Origin: Arthrobacter sp. AL12
Lineage (GTDB): Bacteria; Actinomycetota; Actinomycetes; Actinomycetales; Micrococcaceae
Length of the DNA stretch: 52,881 nucleotides
Assembly (NCBI RefSeq): GCF_029960645.1
Contig: NZ_JASBQY010000022.1
Location: 1 to 52,881 of the forward strand
Reading direction: 5' to 3'
Position 1 is the first letter of the stretch; each line of letters begins with the position of its first letter. The position numbers and the translations under genes were made by a program. The notes beneath the pieces are model-generated. The model ran no database searches and had not been told where the DNA came from. It worked only from the letters and a program-made list of their open reading frames with translations. Of this stretch, positions 48,665 to 52,881 are shown piece after piece.

Positions 48665-50460
48665 TGAATAATCCGGCCGAAATGGTTGTCCCCAGAGTCC
48701 AGGCAGCAATTGCCAGCGCGTTCGGCGAAGAGTACCGCGAGACCGATCCGGTGGTCCGGCCCTCGCAGTTCGCGGACATCCAGATCAACGCCGCCATGGC
48801 GCTGGCCAAGAAGGTCGGCATGGCGCCGAGGGACGCCGCCGCCCGGATCGTCGAGGCCCTGGACCTGGACGGGATCTGCACCGCGGCCGAGATCTCCGGA
48901 CCGGGCTTCATCAACCTCACCTTCGACGGGACCTGGATCGAGGAGCTGCTCAACGCCGCGTCTCCCGGCGCCCCGGCCGTGCCGGCAGCGGTGGCCCAGC
49001 GCGTCGTCGTCGACTATTCCTCCCCGAACGTCGCCAAGGAAATGCACGTCGGGCACCTGCGTACCACGGTGGTGGGCGACAGCCTCGTGAAGGTCTTCGA
49101 GGCGCTGGGCGACACCGTGATCCGGCAGAACCACATCGGCGACTGGGGCACCCCGTTCGGCATGCTGATCGAGCACTGGCTGGAGATCGGCGAGGATTCC
49201 CCGGCGGCGGCGCTGCTGGTCGATGACCCCAGCGCGTTCTACCAGGCGGCCCGGGCCAAGTTCGACGCCTCCGCCACCGACGCGGACGGCTCCGCCACCG
49301 ACGCGGACGGCTTCGCCACCCGCGCGCGGCAGCGCGTGGTCGCGCTCCAGGGCGGCGACGCGGAGACCTTCGCCGTCTGGCAGCGGCTCGTGGCGCAGTC
49401 CAAGCGCTACTTCAACGCCATCTATTCGATGCTGGGCATCAGCCTCACCGATGACCACATCGCCGGGGAAAGCTCCTACGACGCGCATCTGGCACAGCTG
49501 TGCCAGGAACTCGAGGAACGCGGCATCGCCCGGATCAGCGACGGCGCCCTGTGCACCTTCCCGGCCGGCTTCACAGGCCGCGACGGTGAGCCGATGCCGC
49601 TGATCATCCGCAAGTCCGACGGCGGCTACGGCTACGGCACCACGGACCTCGCCACCATCCGGTACCGGGTCCGCGAGCTCGAGGCCAACCGCGTCCTCTA
49701 CGTCGTGGGCGCGCCGCAGAACATGCACCTGCGCATGGTCATGGCCACGGCCCGCGACGCCGGCTGGCTGCCGGACACGGTGGAGGCCGTGCACGTGCAG
49801 ATCGGCAACGTGCTGGGGGAGGACGGGAAGATCCTGAAGTCCCGCTCCGGCGCCCCGGTCAAGCTGATGGCCCTGCTGGAGGAAGCCGTGGACCGCGCCC
49901 GCACCGTGATTGACGCCAGCCGGCCCGAGCTCACAGCGGAAGAACGCGCCGTGACCGCCCGGCAGGTGGGCATCGGCGCGGTCAAGTACGCCGACCTCTC
50001 CGTGGGCCACGACACCGAGTACGTCTTTGACTTCGACCGGATGCTGGCCCTGAGCGGCAACACCGGGCCCTATGTGCAGTACGCGGCCGCCCGGATCCGC
50101 TCGATTCTGCGCAAGGCCGGTGTGCTGGAGCGGTACACCGCGCTGGACTTTGCCGACAGCGACGGCGGCAGGCCGGCGACGCCGATCGCCGTCGTCGAAC
50201 CCGCCGAACGGGCCCTGGCCCTGCACCTGCTCGAGTACGGCGCGACCCTGCACAAGGTGCGCGAGGCGCTGGAGCCGCACCGGCTGTGCACCTACCTGTT
50301 CGAACTCGCCCAGCTGTTCACGTCCTTCTATGACCAGTGCCCCGTGCTGAAGTCCGAGGATTCAGTCCGGGAATCGCGGCTTGCCCTGTGCGCCCTGGTG
50401 CTGCGCCGGCTGTCCGAGGGCCTGGACCTGCTCGGCATCGAGACCCCGGAGAACATGTGA
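48664..50460 (+). CDS. argS: Arginyl-tRNA synthetase
   Basis: A 598-residue class I synthetase. The N-terminal add-1 domain (residues 1-100) is followed by VDYSSPNVAKEMHVGHLRTT with the HIGH-type motif at 128-131, then RQNHIGDWGTPFGMLIEHW, SDGGYGYGTTDLATIRYRV and ILKSRSGAPVKL in place of KMSKS, as in many ArgRS. The C-terminal anticodon-binding domain ends LGIETPENM. GTG 48664 fits the leaderless promoter; ATG 48682 is an alternative. Its stop overlaps the menD start. Confidence 0.95.
   Translation: MNNPAEMVVPRVQAAIASAFGEEYRETDPVVRPSQFADIQINAAMALAKKVGMAPRDAAARIVEALDLDGICTAAEISGPGFINLTFDGTWIEELLNAASPGAPAVPAAVAQRVVVDYSSPNVAKEMHVGHLRTTVVGDSLVKVFEALGDTVIRQNHIGDWGTPFGMLIEHWLEIGEDSPAAALLVDDPSAFYQAARAKFDASATDADGSATDADGFATRARQRVVALQGGDAETFAVWQRLVAQSKRYFNAIYSMLGISLTDDHIAGESSYDAHLAQLCQELEERGIARISDGALCTFPAGFTGRDGEPMPLIIRKSDGGYGYGTTDLATIRYRVRELEANRVLYVVGAPQNMHLRMVMATARDAGWLPDTVEAVHVQIGNVLGEDGKILKSRSGAPVKLMALLEEAVDRARTVIDASRPELTAEERAVTARQVGIGAVKYADLSVGHDTEYVFDFDRMLALSGNTGPYVQYAAARIRSILRKAGVLERYTALDFADSDGGRPATPIAVVEPAERALALHLLEYGATLHKVREALEPHRLCTYLFELAQLFTSFYDQCPVLKSEDSVRESRLALCALVLRRLSEGLDLLGIETPENM
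49270..49311 (+). repeat. In-frame 21-bp tandem repeat inside argS
   Basis: Two exact copies of a 21-base unit encode SATDADG twice (49270-49290, 49291-49311) and a partial third copy (TTCGCCACC) follows. It lies in a loop after AARAKFDA where length should be tolerated. Confidence 0.85.
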
Positions 50461-52223
50461 GTTCGGAGGAGCTGAGCGCACTCGATGCTGCGCGTATCGC
50501 GGTCGCGGCCCTGCTTCTTGAGGGCGTGCGGTACGTGGTGGTGGCGCCGGGCTCGCGCTCCGCGCCGATGGCCTACGCACTGGCCGAGGCCGACGCCGCC
50601 GGACGGGTCGAACTGCTGGTCCGGATTGATGAGCGCGACGCCGGCTTCACCGCCCTGGGCCTGGGCCTCGCTACGGGGGCGCCCGCGGCCGTGCTGACCA
50701 CCTCCGGGACCGCCGTCGGCAATCTCCTGCCGGCGGTGATGGAGGCCAACCACGCCGCTGTCCCGCTCGTGGTAATCTCCGCCGACCGCCCCGAGGAACT
50801 CCGCGGGACCGGCGCCAACCAGACCACGGCGCAGCTGGACCTGTTCGGCGAGCATGTCCGTTTCGCCGCCGACGTGCCCGCCGGCAGTGACCCGCGACGC
50901 GCCGTGGAGACCGCGCTCAGCGCCGCCACCGGGGCCTTTGAGGACACCCCGCCCGGGCCCGTGCAGCTCAATCTGGCCTTCCGCGACCCGCTCGTTCCCG
51001 CGCCCGGCGACGGGCTGCCGCCCGAGTCCGGCCGCCGCGTGTACCGCGCGCCCCGCGGCCCGCTGGCCCTCGATTTCCCGCCAGCCTCGGCCGGCCTGCC
51101 GGAGCGGCGCACCGTGGTGCTGGCCGGGCACGACGCCGGGCCGGTCGCCGAGGCGTTCGCCCGCGCCCATGGCGTGCCGCTGCTGGCCGAGCCGTCCTCC
51201 AACGCCCGGTTCGGGCCCAACGCGGTGGGACCGTACCGGATTGTCCTGGATGCGTTCGGCCCGGACTCCGCGCAGCCGATCGAGCGCGTGGTGCTCTTCG
51301 GCCGGCCCACCCTCTCCCGGCCGGTGAGCGCCCTGCTGGCCCGCGCCGACGTCCCCTCCGCCCTGTACCAGCCGGTGCCGGTGGCCTGGTACGAGCCCGG
51401 CCGCCGCACCGAACTCCCCCTGGACAACCTGGGCGACCTGGCGGACTTCGCCGGCCGCGGCTCCGCGGCGTGGCTGGATGCCTGGCTCCTGGCCGGGGCC
51501 GCCGCGCAGCACGCGGTGGACGTGGTGCTGGCGGGGCCTGGAGTTGGGGCTGGGGCTGGGGCTGCGACCGGGGCCGCGGCTGGGACCGCGGCCGCCGGGC
51601 CCGCGGCGACCGGTCCCGCCGTCGGCGCCCTGGTCTGGGAACATACGCGCGGGCAGCTGGTGCTCGGTTCCTCCAACGGCATCCGCGACGTCGACCTCGC
51701 CGGCGCGCCCGCCCCGGAGCCGGCCGCCGTCGTCTTCGCCAACCGCGGCCTGTCCGGCATCGACGGGACCCTCGCCACGGCCACCGGCATCGCCCTGGCC
51801 GGGGGGCAGGAAACCACGGTGCTGCTGGGCGACGTCACCTTCCTGCACGATGCCGGCGGGCTGCTGCTCGGCGCCGGGGAACAGGAGCCCCATCTGCGCA
51901 TCGTGGTCCTCAACGACGCCGGCGGGGCCATCTTCGGGCTGCTGGAGCACGGCGAGGTCGAGGCCGCGGGCCGCTACGGCACCGCCGTCGAACGCCTCTT
52001 CGGCACCCCGCACAGTGTGGACCTTGGGGCGCTCGCGGCGGCGTACGGCGTCGCGCACCGCTCGGTCAGCACGACGGCGGAGCTGGCCGCGGCGCTGGCG
52101 GAGCCGTGGTCGGGCCGCAGCATCATCGAGGTCCACACGGACCGGCGCGGGCTGCGTGAACTGCACGTCCGCATCAGGTCCGCCGTGGCCTCCGCGGTGG
52201 CCGGAGTCCTCGCCTCGCAGTAG
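50457..52223 (+). CDS. menD: SEPHCHC synthase
   Basis: A 588-residue thiamine-diphosphate enzyme that joins isochorismate and 2-oxoglutarate in menaquinone synthesis. The N-terminal domain has VVAPGSRSAPMAYALAEADA, RIDERDAGFTALGLGLATG (ThDP Glu) and TTSGTAVGNLLPAVMEANHA. The C-terminal cofactor domain has NRGLSGIDGTLATATGIALA, LLGDVTFLHDAGGLLLG and LNDAGGAIFGLLEHG. An Ala/Gly/Thr-rich insertion (about residues 361-388) seems species-specific. GTG 50457 overlaps the argS stop, so it is probably expressed with argS. It pairs functionally with menC at 38.7 kb. Confidence 0.94.
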   Translation: MSSEELSALDAARIAVAALLLEGVRYVVVAPGSRSAPMAYALAEADAAGRVELLVRIDERDAGFTALGLGLATGAPAAVLTTSGTAVGNLLPAVMEANHAAVPLVVISADRPEELRGTGANQTTAQLDLFGEHVRFAADVPAGSDPRRAVETALSAATGAFEDTPPGPVQLNLAFRDPLVPAPGDGLPPESGRRVYRAPRGPLALDFPPASAGLPERRTVVLAGHDAGPVAEAFARAHGVPLLAEPSSNARFGPNAVGPYRIVLDAFGPDSAQPIERVVLFGRPTLSRPVSALLARADVPSALYQPVPVAWYEPGRRTELPLDNLGDLADFAGRGSAAWLDAWLLAGAAAQHAVDVVLAGPGVGAGAGAATGAAAGTAAAGPAATGPAVGALVWEHTRGQLVLGSSNGIRDVDLAGAPAPEPAAVVFANRGLSGIDGTLATATGIALAGGQETTVLLGDVTFLHDAGGLLLGAGEQEPHLRIVVLNDAGGAIFGLLEHGEVEAAGRYGTAVERLFGTPHSVDLGALAAAYGVAHRSVSTTAELAAALAEPWSGRSIIEVHTDRRGLRELHVRIRSAVASAVAGVLASQ

Positions 52224-52227
52224 CCTA

Positions 52228-52245
52228 GGCGGGCAGTGGCCCGCC
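52228..52245 (+). terminator. Hairpin after menD
   Basis: GGCGGGC, loop AGTG, GCCCGCC: a perfect 7-bp GC stem five bases after the menD stop, followed by CGTTT. This fits a short intrinsic terminator for the argS-menD operon. Confidence 0.65.
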
Positions 52246-52583
52246 CGTTTCCGCTGCGCTTTCGGACGGGGCGGCCTGGATCCGCGGTGCGTCTGTCCGA
52301 AACCGCCGCGTATGCGCTGCTGTGCCGCCGCTGCCTGCATGGTGGGGGAGTGCCGTGCCTCAGCTGTGGATGAGGTGGCTCCAGTCCGGCCGAGGCCGTA
52401 CTGGCTGACGTGCCCGGAGTGACGGCGGTTGGAGTAGTGGATGGCGAACACCGTGTTGCTAAGGTCCAGATCGCGGGCCTCGGCGATCATCGGCCACTAG
52501 CCGCTCAAGCCCATCCTCCCGGAAGTCCCTGCCCTCCACCATCCAGCCTCCGTAATGCATGGCGGCCGAGCGGTGCGCGAAGG
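52246..52583. other. Remnant DNA without a confident gene
   Basis: A minus-strand stretch can be read as MHYGGWMVEGRDFREDGLER (about 52560-52500) and looks protein-like but is short and runs into stops. Another frame gives DLDLSNTVFAIHYSNRRHSG. These may be pieces of decayed genes, continuous with the broken aminopeptidase fragment to the right. No family assigned. Confidence 0.35.
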
Positions 52584-52726
52584 TCAGATCGTGAGGATTA
52601 CAGGTCCGTCGTCCGTGATCGCTACGGTGTGCTCGCTGTGCGCGGTTCGAGTTCCTGTTGCATTTCGGTGTGTCCAGCCGTCCGGGTCGGTGACGAGGTC
52701 GGCGGTGCCCGCCATGACCCAGGGCC
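52584..52726 (-). pseudogene. C-terminal fragment of a type I methionine aminopeptidase gene
   Basis: The minus strand reads PWVMAGTADLVTDPDGWTHR, then TGTRTAHSEHTVAITDDGP and VILTI with a stop at 52586-52584. The last strand pair of MetAP (W...T.DG...A..EHTV.I...GP.ILT) is recognisable, including the Glu metal ligand in SEHTV. Upstream of about 52726 the similarity ends, so most of the gene is missing. The family normally has about 260-290 residues. Confidence 0.6.
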
Positions 52727-52850
52727 TTCTTGGTCTTTGTTTGTGGTTGTGTAACGGGTTGGTGTCGGTTCCGGGGTGACCCATCCGGGGCGGGGGGTGT
52801 TCCCGAAGTACTCCTGACAGACCAAACCGGACCCGCTGGAAAACGTGTCA

Positions 52851-52868
52851 GGCCGTGTTTTTACGGCC
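52851..52868. repeat. Small hairpin near the right edge
   Basis: GGCCGT, loop GTTTTT, ACGGCC. A perfect 6-bp stem 13 bases from the end. It could be a terminator of something beyond the edge or part of an insertion-sequence end. From 52727 to the edge nothing else was recognised. Confidence 0.4.
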
Positions 52869-52881
52869 GCGGGACCGGGAA

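Noticed and set aside
48205..50280. A 691-codon minus-strand open frame
   Set aside because: It is antisense to argS, His/Asp/Val/Gly-biased as expected for the complement of GC-rich coding DNA, and resembles no family.
50328..52490. A 720-codon minus-strand open frame
   Set aside because: It is antisense to menD and has the Gly/Arg/Gln-rich composition of a shadow frame; no start signal.
1..52881. The window as a closed circle, because the minus-strand frame at base 1 continues in phase into base 52881 for ten codons
   Set aside because: In-phase joining has a one-in-three chance, the joined protein would lack the transposase catalytic core, and the gene content (argS, menC, menD, dehydrogenase complex) is chromosomal.

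Overview
The window looks like chromosomal DNA from a high-GC actinobacterium of the Arthrobacter/Pseudarthrobacter type (Micrococcaceae). The grounds are strongly GC-biased third codon positions, frequent GTG starts, many promoters with a TAnnnT -10 box directly before the start codon, a class E sortase, menaquinone genes, an ANTAR regulator and an EspI-like MinD ATPase. This is a judgement from gene content, not a database placement. No rRNA, tRNA or CRISPR array was seen. The left edge cuts an IS30-type transposase gene and the right edge is unassigned remnant DNA, so the window may be a contig that ends in repeats.

Layout. 0-2.2 kb: partial IS30 transposase, then a chain-length/tyrosine-kinase protein for surface polysaccharide. 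2.4-6.9 kb: Lrp/AsnC regulator divergent from a 2-oxoacid dehydrogenase operon (E1 alpha, E1 beta, E2). 7-17.7 kb: an accessory, decaying zone. It holds a frameshifted HEPN-like gene with an IS3-family element (4-bp duplication) just upstream; an OafA-type O-acetyltransferase split by a 1300-bp IS3-family element; a phage-like SGNH hydrolase with a frameshift; and an IS110-family element with a possible bridge RNA, itself gutted by a second 1300-bp IS3 copy. 17.9-24.8 kb: MBL hydrolase, two tiny membrane proteins, a LysM protein whose C-terminus resembles a sortase, a MinD-like ATPase, a nucleotidyltransferase/PqqD-like pair, a GAF-ANTAR regulator and a LysR regulator. 24.9-28.7 kb: histidinol-dehydrogenase-like enzyme plus a polar amino-acid-type ABC importer, probably controlled by the LysR protein. 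28.7-36 kb: MFS transporter, cupin-like protein, aminotransferase, SGNH hydrolase, PAP2 phosphatase, a large palindromic repeat and a GH32 fructosidase. 36.1-39.7 kb: a Phd/RelE-like toxin-antitoxin pair with a clear operator, lipoprotein, class E sortase, small membrane protein and MenC. 39.7-42.1 kb: a SipW-like signal peptidase fused to a LamG domain with its likely TasA-like substrate. 42.2-48.5 kb: MarR regulator, HAD dehalogenase, DUF2254 membrane protein, PhoX behind a PHO box, repeats and a broken TetR gene. 48.6-52.3 kb: ArgS and MenD, then a fragment of a methionine aminopeptidase gene.

Working together. MenC and MenD both serve menaquinone synthesis. The LysR, HisD-like and ABC genes read as one uptake-and-oxidation module. 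The class E sortase, SipW-like peptidase and LysM/sortase-like protein are three separate cell-envelope processing systems. Several genes carry single-base frameshifts (7.9, 14.1, 42.9 and 48.2 kb); these may be real decay or sequencing error. The best candidates for something new are the LysM-sortase-like fusion, the SipW-LamG/TasA-like pair, the HEPN-like protein and the long-tailed antitoxin.
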